Below, piece by piece: positions 25,001-32,793 of a stretch of DNA of 54,820 nt (position 1 is the stretch's first letter; each line of letters starts with the position of its first letter). Source of the DNA: Bacteroidales bacterium (GTDB lineage: Bacteria > Bacteroidota > Bacteroidia > Bacteroidales > UBA1715); assembly GCA_031286165.1 (NCBI GenBank), contig JAITUU010000051.1:1-54820 (forward strand), given 5' to 3'. The position numbers and the translations under genes are program-made. A model generated the notes under the pieces. That model did not search any database, was not told the origin of the DNA, and saw nothing but the letters and a program-made list of their open reading frames with translations.

Positions 25001-26951
25001 CAATGTGCATTTTTACTCGGTACACCCGCGTCAAGACACCTTAAATTTCTATTCCGGCTACGCCAAGTACGATATGAAAAAATACATTATTCAGGCGTAT
25101 AAAGTACCCTATATAGATGTGGCAAATTCGCGAATAATGCCGCACACCGATAGTATAGTGCGCGTGTTTGAAGATGCAAATATGCAAACGGTGGCAAATG
25201 CCGAAATGTATGCCGACCGCAGCAACCGCTATCACAAAATTTACAAAGCCTCGTTCGACATAAAAGGAAAACTTGCCTACGAAGGTACCGGTACTTTCGA
25301 TTATGTGGACGAAACGCAAAAACGCACACCGATAGCACTCTCGAAAATTGCTCCGAATAGCGACAATCGCACGGTGGCAAGCGGCACCATAGCCGAAGAC
25401 GCCAATTTCTCGCTTTCGCCGGCATTCAAATACTACGGCGCATTCGGCATCAATTCATGGCGCAAAAATTTACAATTCGATGGCAATGTATTGGTAGATT
25501 TACTCTGCACCAGCCGTCCGCCAAGCCCCGACTACGACCGCTACAAACCGGCATGGTATGCCTTCAAATCGGAAATAGACCCTGCGGAAATTTTCATTCC
25601 TATTTCCAAATCGCCTACCGATATTTACAAAAATCCGCTCGGAACTTCGCTCTATTTGGCGTATAGACCTACCAACGTGTATGCGGCATTTATGACACCA
25701 AAATATTTCGATAAAGATATTCCTTTGATAGATGCCTCAGGATATTTGTACTTCGACAAAAACTCGAAACGCTACAAAATCGGTTCTCGCGAAAAAATTC
25801 TGAACGATTCCCTCAATGGCAATTTGGTGGCTATCAATCGTGAAAATTGCAACGTGTATGGCGAAGGTTCTATCAATTTAGGACTTGATTTGGGTCAAGT
25901 GAAATACGGCAATTACGGCACCATTACCCACAATGGCAGCACAGCCCGTACCACACTCGAAACGGTGGCATACGTAGATTTTTACTTCGATGATAAAACG
26001 CTGAAAGCCATAGGCGACACCGTATTGCGCCGTTTCGACCTTTTGAGTGTAGATATGACAACCAAAAAATTCCGCAAAGGACTTACCGAAGCACTCGGCG
26101 TGGCTGAAGCGAATAAATTGCTCAACGAAATTCAATTGAACGGAACCGTGAAAAACCTGCCCAAAGCCTTAGACCACAGCATTACCTTCTCTTCACTCGA
26201 TTTGGTGTGGGATACCACCGCTTCGGCGTTCCGTTCGGCAAAAGGCGTGCAAATAGGCGTACTCAGCATTGGCGGCGTGGTGGTGAACAAAATGGTAACA
26301 GGCTACGTGGAATACGCAAAACTCTATCGCGGCGATATGCTCACCATTTACTTGGAATTAGACCCTACTTCATGGATTTTCTTCCACTACGAAAATCAAG
26401 AAATGCTTTTTGTGAGTTCCAATGCCGGATTCAATACTGCCATAGATATGCTCAAAGAAGCAAAACGCACCATGCAGGTTCCCAAAAAAGAAGCACAGTA
26501 TAAATTCTCTACCACTTCGGAAGCATGGAAAACAAACGTTATCAATATGATACGTTCGGGCGCGGGTTACAGCAACTTTATGCCGCCTACCCAACCGCCG
26601 GTGTTGCGCAATGCGCAAAGTGCTCAATTCGACACCGAAGCGGCAGCAAAAACCGAAGAACCCACTGAAACCGAAGAAGAAACAAACGAAAACGGCGATG
26701 CAAAATCCGACAATGCCACACAGAGCGAAGGTGGGCAAGCAAGTGAAAGCAGCGAAACTCCTGCGCAGAGCACTCCCGCGCCTACCTCAACAGCACCGGC
26801 AAAAGCAAGCGCACCTGCAAAATCAGCACAACCGGCACCGGCAAAATCGACAGAAAAAGCAAAAGCAGCCGCAAGCAATGATGACGATGACGAAAACCCC
26901 AAAGCAAAAAAAACGAAGAAAAAATCAGCAGACGAATATGACGACAACTAA
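22074..26951 (+). CDS. large exported protein of unknown function
   Basis: 1,625 residues. The frame is open from 21975, but the ATG at 22074 gives a proper signal peptide (MKKTSFRILLVAFVLCCNTA, then FGQ) and follows a promoter box. A helical N-terminal part (about 25-170) precedes more than 1,200 residues of repetitive beta strands with many aromatic residues and patterns such as LNLKTNELDMVGVSRI and NLSFKGLRGNGTINYL, suggestive of a long beta-solenoid or envelope-bridging fold. The last ~120 residues are low-complexity: acidic, then Ala/Pro/Lys/Ser-rich, then KKTKKK and an acidic end. No catalytic motif or T9SS sorting domain was seen. Function not known; an envelope scaffold is inference. 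Confidence 0.85.
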   Translation: MKKTSFRILLVAFVLCCNTAFGQIKKFSGDSQLFFKELQTFFEANTKKDELMTFYKGFKTFWESGALSDADKEQIVDNSNAMLKKSARAYPNFLNYYTAVQVFFDKKISRDNYKNWNAAYLYLLNSKSLATTDNFVTSTIDLLQNATLYSSNSLTWRVLQFKDLNISFQNNQAIVRFAPADIICEALKNEMSILKADGYFSMFDNTWHGKGGMVTWERSGFVREDVNATLSNYTIDMTKSSYTADSVWFINSNYYDKKIQGKLEDKVIATKNPDQINYPKFVSYQTVFLLKNVYPNVDYRGGFSMNGSRFIGSGTPESLATLTFRRGDSVLVRTRSLSYVFRNEGVVSQNSAVSIYIQKDSIYHPGLEFRYDIATRQVTLLRNESADNLSRTPFFNSYHQIDMDVPQMTWKIDSPEMFFGGLDGSNSNNAVFESANYFRESRYMEIGMYDRTHPLVALKNVAEQQKSNTFPLSELVKYLRMPENDVRHLCLDLSFRGLIKYNRDKSTIEVLPRAFEYLNARVGKIDYDVIQFKSVHDVKGLHNAKLNLKTNELDMVGVSRIQVSDSQNVIFFPRGSQVVMSKNRNFRFDGIVAAGLFTYYGRGFDFNYEEFKVNLQNVDSLRIKVESFTPNKQGTYPLVDIKNSLEYITGDIRIDAPNNKSSRKKIPEYPIFNSKQDSYVYYDSPSIYGGVYKREKFYFKVSPFVIDSLNSFSTKGLGFDGALYSADIFETLTERIAVQPDYSLGFVRATGAKGLAMYKGKATFIDTINLSFKGLRGNGTINYLQSQAVSRKGFVFFPDSTNGIAEKYTITAKKGVNPDARGEDVAIHWEPYNDRFVARERGKKFQMYGDSTTLSGGLVYGDAGLRGFGVFTFNEAQITSNTFKFKDRQALADTANFNLISKSSELNELAFKTTNVNTKVDFDTKKATFVANDSLTVVQFPKNKYISYLKQFSWDLVTKEIELGNYEALKNPAIVPNVHFYSVHPRQDTLNFYSGYAKYDMKKYIIQAYKVPYIDVANSRIMPHTDSIVRVFEDANMQTVANAEMYADRSNRYHKIYKASFDIKGKLAYEGTGTFDYVDETQKRTPIALSKIAPNSDNRTVASGTIAEDANFSLSPAFKYYGAFGINSWRKNLQFDGNVLVDLLCTSRPPSPDYDRYKPAWYAFKSEIDPAEIFIPISKSPTDIYKNPLGTSLYLAYRPTNVYAAFMTPKYFDKDIPLIDASGYLYFDKNSKRYKIGSREKILNDSLNGNLVAINRENCNVYGEGSINLGLDLGQVKYGNYGTITHNGSTARTTLETVAYVDFYFDDKTLKAIGDTVLRRFDLLSVDMTTKKFRKGLTEALGVAEANKLLNEIQLNGTVKNLPKALDHSITFSSLDLVWDTTASAFRSAKGVQIGVLSIGGVVVNKMVTGYVEYAKLYRGDMLTIYLELDPTSWIFFHYENQEMLFVSSNAGFNTAIDMLKEAKRTMQVPKKEAQYKFSTTSEAWKTNVINMIRSGAGYSNFMPPTQPPVLRNAQSAQFDTEAAAKTEEPTETEEETNENGDAKSDNATQSEGGQASESSETPAQSTPAPTSTAPAKASAPAKSAQPAPAKSTEKAKAAASNDDDDENPKAKKTKKKSADEYDDN

Positions 26952-26954
26952 CAA

Positions 26955-27000
26955 TAACGGAATAATAAAATAATAGAACATTCAATTATTCATTCCGTTA
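26955..27000. repeat. inverted repeat in short-word spacer
   Basis: TAACGGAAT (26955-26963) and ATTCCGTTA (26992-27000) are perfect complements 28 bases apart. The surrounding words (ATTATTCA, CAATTATTC) are of the recurrent intergenic type. There is no T tract, so termination is uncertain. Confidence 0.4.
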
Positions 27001-27033
27001 CTCAATTATTCAGTTATTCAAAATTAATACAGT

Positions 27034-27744
27034 ATGACACACAACGAATCATTAATAACAGAAACATTCAAATCGAAAAATTGGCAGGAAATAAAATCCG
27101 ATTATTCGTGGGAAATTCTCAAAATACAAGCAGAATTTGTAAACGGATTTAAAAAACTCGCCGCCATAGGTCCCTGTATTTCCATTTTTGGCTCGGCTCG
27201 CACCGCAAAAGACTGCTCCTACTACAAAATAGCCCAAGACATAGCCTACAAACTTACCCGACAAGGCTACGGCGTAATTAGTGGCGGCGGACCGGGAATT
27301 ATGGAAGCAGCAAACAAAGGTGCGCAAAAAGGACACGGAAAATCCGTAGGATTGAACATAGACCTGCCATTTGAACAACATCACAATAAATACATTGATG
27401 CCGATAAATTGATAAATTTCGAGTATTTCTTTGTGCGCAAAGCAATTTTTGTGAAATATTCACAAGGATTTATTGTAATGCCGGGAGGATTTGGCACGTT
27501 GGACGAACTTTTTGAAGCACTCACCCTCATTCAAACCCAAAAAACCGGGCATTTTCCCGTTATTTTAGTAGGCAAAGAATATTGGGGCGGACTCTTTGAG
27601 TGGATTAAACGCAAAATGATAGACGAAGTGCACTACATTTCCGATGAAGATTTAGAAATCATTCACTTGGTGGACGAAGCCGATGAAGCCATAGAAATTA
27701 TCAAACGATTTTACAACAAATACCTGTTGAAACCAAATTTTTAG
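27034..27744 (+). CDS. LOG-family protein (nucleotide phosphoribohydrolase)
   Basis: 236 residues of the TIGR00730/LOG fold. Family signatures are SIFGSARTA, the Rossmann GVISGGGPGIMEAANKGA and the catalytic/phosphate-binding PGGFGTLDE (150-158), preceded by the FFVRKAIF segment. Characterised members cleave nucleoside 5'-monophosphates such as AMP or cytokinin ribotides to base plus ribose 5-phosphate. It is longer at the N-terminus than the ~190-residue plant-type LOG, as in the PpnN-like/Bacteroidota group. It has its own downstream terminator. Confidence 0.9.
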   Translation: MTHNESLITETFKSKNWQEIKSDYSWEILKIQAEFVNGFKKLAAIGPCISIFGSARTAKDCSYYKIAQDIAYKLTRQGYGVISGGGPGIMEAANKGAQKGHGKSVGLNIDLPFEQHHNKYIDADKLINFEYFFVRKAIFVKYSQGFIVMPGGFGTLDELFEALTLIQTQKTGHFPVILVGKEYWGGLFEWIKRKMIDEVHYISDEDLEIIHLVDEADEAIEIIKRFYNKYLLKPNF

Positions 27745-27773
27745 CACCCACAGGGTGTGCTGAGTTTTTATAC

Positions 27774-27822
27774 AAGCGTTTCAAAATCCACAATTTCGGA
27801 TTTTTGAAACGCTTTGATTTTT
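27774..27822 (+). terminator. intrinsic terminator after the LOG gene
   Basis: AAGCGTTTCAAAATCC pairs with GGATTTTTGAAACGCTT (27798-27814) around an 8-base loop, followed by TGATTTTT. Its downstream arm overlaps the -33 element of the next promoter. Confidence 0.75.
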
Positions 27823-27835
27823 AGGATGATTGTTG

Positions 27836-27843
27836 TATCTTTG
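27836..27843 (+). promoter_or_regulatory. promoter of the NtrY-like kinase
   Basis: TATCTTTG matches TAnnTTTG exactly, and TTTG at 27813-27816 is 19 bases upstream as the -33 element. This is the best two-part Bacteroidota promoter in the window. Confidence 0.7.
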
Positions 27844-27868
27844 CCATAATATAAATTAGAAATCGCAC

Positions 27869-27888
27869 GTGTGCAATTTTTTGCACAC
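27869..27888 (+). promoter_or_regulatory. 5'-UTR hairpin before the NtrY-like kinase
   Basis: GTGTGCAA and TTGCACAC form a perfect 8-bp stem with a TTTT loop, ending 7 bases before the first ATG at 27896. It could limit ribosome access or serve as a protein or terminator-like site. Confidence 0.45.
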
Positions 27889-27895
27889 ATGAGTA

Positions 27896-30800
27896 ATGAT
27901 TTCTATACAAATAGCAATGCACATAAAATCTTTCCTCATAAAACCCCAATGGACACTGCTCACTGCCATTATGTGCGTAGCGGTGGCAATGGTGCTGGAA
28001 CACGCTTTTTTGCAGCACTCGTTTTCGGAGCGCACCGTGCGCGAATTTGAGCGTACTCTGCAAAAAAAACAACGGCAGGCTGAGCGCTATGCCCACAGCA
28101 TTGCAGCCTTTGCCGATACCGCGCAGTTTGCGCAACTCGATGATTTTTTCGTGCAACACGAGCATTTTTTCACACGCCATGCGGTGGATTTTTTTGTACT
28201 AAAACATGGCACCTTGCGGTATTGGAGCAGCAACTCGATTGATTTTCCTATTGATTCGCTCGAAATTGTACGGCAACCGTTAGCGTTTATCGACCATTCG
28301 TGGTTTTTGAGCACGCTTGTAGAGCACGATTCTATTTCTATTGTTGTGCTTTCCAACATAAAAAACGAATATCCATTTGAAAATGAATATATTCACAGTG
28401 GCTTTTCGCCCGATTTCGACTTGCCGGCTGCCATACGCATAGGTGCCCGCGAAAGTGCGCACTCCTACTCGGTGTTCGATTCGCAGGGAAATTTTGTGCT
28501 TGCGCTTTCGCATACTACCGCCACTATTCACAATGCCGCAGTGCTCACCATTACCCTCATCCTCTACGCCCTCGCGCTCATTTTTGCCCTTGTATGGGTG
28601 CATCTTCGCTTGATTGCCATACAAAATCTAAAAAAACGCCTACTCGGTATTGTGCTTTTTGTAGGCGCAGCCTGTATTTTTCGTGTTATTCAGCACGTTG
28701 TGCTATTTCCTGCGGTGGTGTTCGGCACCAATTTGTTCAGTCCGCAACTCTATGCACAGTCGCTCCTTGTGCCTTCGCTCGGCGATTTGGCTCTGAATTG
28801 CGCCTTCATTATTTTTGCTCTGTGGCACATTACAGCACTCATTCCGCACCTTCCCACGCGCAATTTCCGCTGGCGCATACTGTTTATAATAACCACAAGT
28901 GCCTATTTGCTTGCTTGTATGTATCTTATACACACGCTCGTATTCGATTCCACACTCTATTTGGAACTCTACAATTTACTTGCGGTGAGTTACGAAAGTT
29001 TTGTAGCCTACGCCATTGTGGGCGCATTGTTCATACTTTTTGTGCGATTTTTTCTCTACTTCTATGCCGAACATCACACACTTTTTGCAAACAGAAAACA
29101 AGGAATTGCAGTAGCGGCGGTGTTGCTTGCCTGCTCCGCACTCCTCTACTTCATTGTGGGCACAGGTGCATTATACGCGCTAGCGTTATACGCTTTCCTT
29201 TTTATTTCCTGCGAATTACGTATGGGGCGCACCCTCATAAAAACCGTGTCTTTTGTATCTATTGTGTTCTTCGCACTCGTGTTTTTCAATCTGCAAATTC
29301 AAAAAAAACACCAACAAGTGCAGCGCATGATAGCCGAAAATTTGGCGAGCGAAAAAGATTTAGTTGCCGAATGGCTTTTAAAAGATAAAACTACTGCCAT
29401 GCTAAATGACAGCGTGCTGCAAACCATGATACGCAATCACAGAGGGCAAGAAGCGGAAATTAATCAATACTTGCAAAAAAATTATTTCAGCGGATTTTCA
29501 CACAAATACAATCTCGAAAGCACTATTTGCGGCAGCGGCGATGAATTTTTCTACGACAATCAAATTCACAACTGCGAAGAATATTTTGGACAACTTTTGC
29601 AACAATACGGTAGCCGCGTGCAAGATTCCGATTTTTATTTTTTAGATTATCAAAACGGCAATATCAGTTATTTTTATTCGCTGCAATTCACGTTTTCCGA
29701 TGGCGAAATTGTGAAACTCTACATTGAACTTTATTCCAAGCGCGTACCCGAAGAATTGGGCTATCCTTCGCTTTTAATGCGCGAAGAAATGCACAGCAAT
29801 ATCGACCAAAATCAATATTCCTACGCAAAATACAAAGATTCGCTCCTTGTGAGCAGTCAGGGGCGATTTATTTATCCATTGCGCGTTTCGGGAATTTTGG
29901 CGCAAACCGATTCCGACCGCGACCACCACCAAATAGTGCACATTAACGAGCACGCCGTGATAGTAGTAACGCACCGCAGCCCAAGCGTGCGCAGTTTTTT
30001 GTATTGGTTTTCCAATATTTTTGTGTTCTACGCCATTATTTTTGTGCTGCCCTACTATCTTGTGCGCCGAAGTTCGCAGCACTCGCACCGCCGCTCCATA
30101 GCCGATAGAATGAAGTACATTATAGCCGTATTTGTTATTTTTTCACTCCTCATCACCATTATTTGTTTTGTGTGGTTCAATCGTCAGCAAAATCGCAATT
30201 TGCAAAATCAAATTTCAGCCAAAATGCAGTCGATTTTGGTGGAATTTACCAAACAGTTCAAATCATACGACTATCTTCCTATCAATCAGCAACGCGAAAT
30301 AGAAGATATGTTGATAGATTTTTCCAACACATTTTTTACCGACATTCATATTTACACGCCGCAGGGCGAATTATTTGCATCTTCGCGCCCCGAAATTTTT
30401 GAATATCAACTCATGGGCAAGCGCATGAATCCGCAGGCGTATTTTACATTGGTAGTGCGTCAATTACCCGAATTTGCCACCGAAGAATCTATTGGCAATA
30501 TGCAGTTTACCTCTACCTACACCGCTATTTTAAACGAAAACGGTGCTATTTTGGGCTATTTGAACCTCCCCTATTTTGCAAAACAATATGAACACACCCA
30601 GCAAATAGCCCTACTCATGGTGGCAATAGTGAATAGTTACATACTGCTTTTGCTGCTTGCGGCACTTGCCATTATGGGAATTTCAAAACGCATAACCGCA
30701 CCGCTGCGCAACCTGCGCGACACCATGAAACGAGTAAAACTCGGTGCCTCAAACCAAAAAATAGCGTGGGAAAGCAATGATGAAGTGGGCGAATTGATAG

Positions 30801-31537
30801 AAAACTACAACACCATGATAGATAAATTGAGCGAAAGTGCACAACTTCTTGCCGAATCGGAGCGAGAAAGTGCGTGGCGCGAAATGGCGCGGCAAATAGC
30901 CCACGATATTAAAAATCCGCTCACACCCATGAAACTCAATATGCAACTGCTGCAACGCATGGCAGCAAATAAACCGGAGGATTTTGACGAACGACTGCAA
31001 AAAATAAGTAGGTCTATGCTCGAACAAATTTCCGTACTTTCCACTACGGCAAGTTCCTTTTCCAATTTTGCAAAAATTTCGGCATGGAAACCCGAACGCT
31101 ACGAACTTACCGAACAAATTACCGGCATTATTACTCTTTTTGAACAGCACGAAGGCATACACATTCAGTATCGCATTGCCCACAGTCCGCTCTATGTGTA
31201 TGCCGACAAAGAAAAAATTGCCCGACTTATTACCAATCTCATTACCAACGCAGTGCAAGCAATTCCGGAATCAAAAGCAGGCGAAATTCGCATTGATATA
31301 CGCGGTGAAGAACAGCGCATTGTGCTTTCGGTGAGCGACAATGGCAATGGTATTCCGCCCGAAATTGCCGAACATATTTTTGAATTTCACTTTACCACCA
31401 AATCCACCGGCAGCGGGCTGGGACTTGCTATTTGCAAACAAATAGTGGAAAACGCGCAGGGACGTATTTATTTTGAAAGCACACAAGGCGCAGGCACTAC
31501 TTTTTTTGTAGAATTGCCTAACGATACTTCGCGATAA
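27896..31537 (+). CDS. large NtrY-like membrane histidine kinase
   Basis: 1,213 residues (an alternative start at 27917 would remove 7). One N-terminal helix and a periplasmic stretch are followed by about seven helices (residues ~220-480), a second extracytoplasmic domain, two more helices, and a third sensor region before the last helix. Then come HAMP (about 930-985), a HisKA with H1003 in IAHDIKNPLTPMKLN, and a HATPase (LITNAVQAIPES, SDNGNGIPPEIAE, GSGLGLAI). The HDIKNPLTP form is the NtrY-type phosphoacceptor signature. No response regulator is adjacent, so the partner lies elsewhere. The stimulus is unknown; the size and three extracytoplasmic parts are unusual. Confidence 0.9.
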   Translation: MISIQIAMHIKSFLIKPQWTLLTAIMCVAVAMVLEHAFLQHSFSERTVREFERTLQKKQRQAERYAHSIAAFADTAQFAQLDDFFVQHEHFFTRHAVDFFVLKHGTLRYWSSNSIDFPIDSLEIVRQPLAFIDHSWFLSTLVEHDSISIVVLSNIKNEYPFENEYIHSGFSPDFDLPAAIRIGARESAHSYSVFDSQGNFVLALSHTTATIHNAAVLTITLILYALALIFALVWVHLRLIAIQNLKKRLLGIVLFVGAACIFRVIQHVVLFPAVVFGTNLFSPQLYAQSLLVPSLGDLALNCAFIIFALWHITALIPHLPTRNFRWRILFIITTSAYLLACMYLIHTLVFDSTLYLELYNLLAVSYESFVAYAIVGALFILFVRFFLYFYAEHHTLFANRKQGIAVAAVLLACSALLYFIVGTGALYALALYAFLFISCELRMGRTLIKTVSFVSIVFFALVFFNLQIQKKHQQVQRMIAENLASEKDLVAEWLLKDKTTAMLNDSVLQTMIRNHRGQEAEINQYLQKNYFSGFSHKYNLESTICGSGDEFFYDNQIHNCEEYFGQLLQQYGSRVQDSDFYFLDYQNGNISYFYSLQFTFSDGEIVKLYIELYSKRVPEELGYPSLLMREEMHSNIDQNQYSYAKYKDSLLVSSQGRFIYPLRVSGILAQTDSDRDHHQIVHINEHAVIVVTHRSPSVRSFLYWFSNIFVFYAIIFVLPYYLVRRSSQHSHRRSIADRMKYIIAVFVIFSLLITIICFVWFNRQQNRNLQNQISAKMQSILVEFTKQFKSYDYLPINQQREIEDMLIDFSNTFFTDIHIYTPQGELFASSRPEIFEYQLMGKRMNPQAYFTLVVRQLPEFATEESIGNMQFTSTYTAILNENGAILGYLNLPYFAKQYEHTQQIALLMVAIVNSYILLLLLAALAIMGISKRITAPLRNLRDTMKRVKLGASNQKIAWESNDEVGELIENYNTMIDKLSESAQLLAESERESAWREMARQIAHDIKNPLTPMKLNMQLLQRMAANKPEDFDERLQKISRSMLEQISVLSTTASSFSNFAKISAWKPERYELTEQITGIITLFEQHEGIHIQYRIAHSPLYVYADKEKIARLITNLITNAVQAIPESKAGEIRIDIRGEEQRIVLSVSDNGNGIPPEIAEHIFEFHFTTKSTGSGLGLAICKQIVENAQGRIYFESTQGAGTTFFVELPNDTSR

Positions 31538-31673
31538 AATGTATCAGCGTAGCGTTGTATCTATCGTTATCTCGCAGGCTTTTATTCGCGCTTAGTATAT
31601 TTTACATATTCTTTCATGATATTATTCATAAAATAAATCAACATTCACTTAGTTATTCTCTGAACAAATAACA

Positions 31674-31681
31674 TATCTTTG
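31674..31681 (+). promoter_or_regulatory. -7 box for the tail-fibre-like gene
   Basis: TATCTTTG matches TAnnTTTG, 38 bases before the ATG at 31720. The rest of the spacer 31538-31719 shows nothing else I can support. Confidence 0.55.
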
Positions 31682-31719
31682 TCAAACCAAAATCACTATT
31701 ATCTCCCAAGCAAACAATC

Positions 31720-32685
31720 ATGAGAAAACATCTACAACAATCCGCTGTTCTTCTATTTTCTATGTTGCTATCCATTTCCACTTTTTCGCAATCGTGGATT
31801 GTAACGAATGGAAATATAAATCTTACACCTGCTTCCGCTCGTGTGGGAATAGGAGCAAACGCAAATAGTGATGCTAAATTAACCATACATGGGGCAACAA
31901 AATATGGAATACAATTAACAAATTCAGGACTTTCAAACGGAGAACCATATCCCACTATTACTGCAAACGGAATTTCCATAACTCATCCAGTTAGTGGATT
32001 TAATAGTAAAGCAGAAGGGATTTCCATAACCAATAATGCCTCAGGTACAAATAACTCTATTATAGGACTTACCATAAACAACACTAATACTGGCTCTCCG
32101 GGATATGCAACAGGGATTTATTGTAAAAATTCTGTAACAGTAGCCTCACCCTGTATCGCATACGGTTTTCGTTCAGAAACAACAACGACCGCCTCCACAG
32201 CCTCTGTGTATGGTGTACACTCTATGGTTTCCGGCATAAATCCCACAACTACCTATTCCGGTTATTTTAGTGGAGGCAAATTTGTTATTATGAATGGTAG
32301 TGTAGGTATTGGAACTGAAACTCCAAATCAAAAATTGCACGTTGTTGGTAATTCTTATTTTAATGGTAAAGTGGGTATAGGTTACGCAAATCCGACTGTG
32401 CCTCTTGACGTAAATGGTACTATTCGTGCTCACGAAGTGAAACTGTGTCTCACACAAGGTTGCGATTATGTGTTTGAAAACAATTATAATCTTATGCCAT
32501 TAAGCGAATTAAGTGCCTTTGTAAAAATCAACAAACACTTACCCGAAGTTGCTCCCGCCGCTGAAATGAAAAACGAAGGAATTAATGTGAGTGAAATGAA
32601 TGCGCTACTCTTGAAAAAAATTGAAGAATTGACTTTGTATATCATAGATTTAGAGCAAAGACTTTCAAAAGTAGAAAGTAACTAA
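31720..32685 (+). CDS. exported tail-fibre-like adhesin
   Basis: 321 residues. A signal peptide (MRKHLQQSAVLLFSMLLSI, then STFSQ) precedes beta repeats of the VGIGTETPNQKLHVVGNS / VGIGYANPTVPLDVNGTIR kind. These are common in trimeric phage-tail-fibre-like surface proteins of Bacteroidota. The C-terminus, with HLPEVAPAAEMKNEGINVS and a coiled coil (MNALLLKKIEELTLYIIDLE), resembles the stalk that precedes endosialidase-chaperone domains, but no S74 peptidase is present. It is likely a trimeric surface or T9SS-linked structural protein. It opens an AT-rich block that includes the next two genes. Confidence 0.75.
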   Translation: MRKHLQQSAVLLFSMLLSISTFSQSWIVTNGNINLTPASARVGIGANANSDAKLTIHGATKYGIQLTNSGLSNGEPYPTITANGISITHPVSGFNSKAEGISITNNASGTNNSIIGLTINNTNTGSPGYATGIYCKNSVTVASPCIAYGFRSETTTTASTASVYGVHSMVSGINPTTTYSGYFSGGKFVIMNGSVGIGTETPNQKLHVVGNSYFNGKVGIGYANPTVPLDVNGTIRAHEVKLCLTQGCDYVFENNYNLMPLSELSAFVKINKHLPEVAPAAEMKNEGINVSEMNALLLKKIEELTLYIIDLEQRLSKVESN

Positions 32686-32793
32686 ATAAAGAGAAAATAT
32701 GAAATATAGAAAAAGAAAATCATCTATAAGAATGTAGAACATTATTTTCGTATAATCAATTTTGAAGAAAGAGTTAATAGGAGAAGTAACGTT

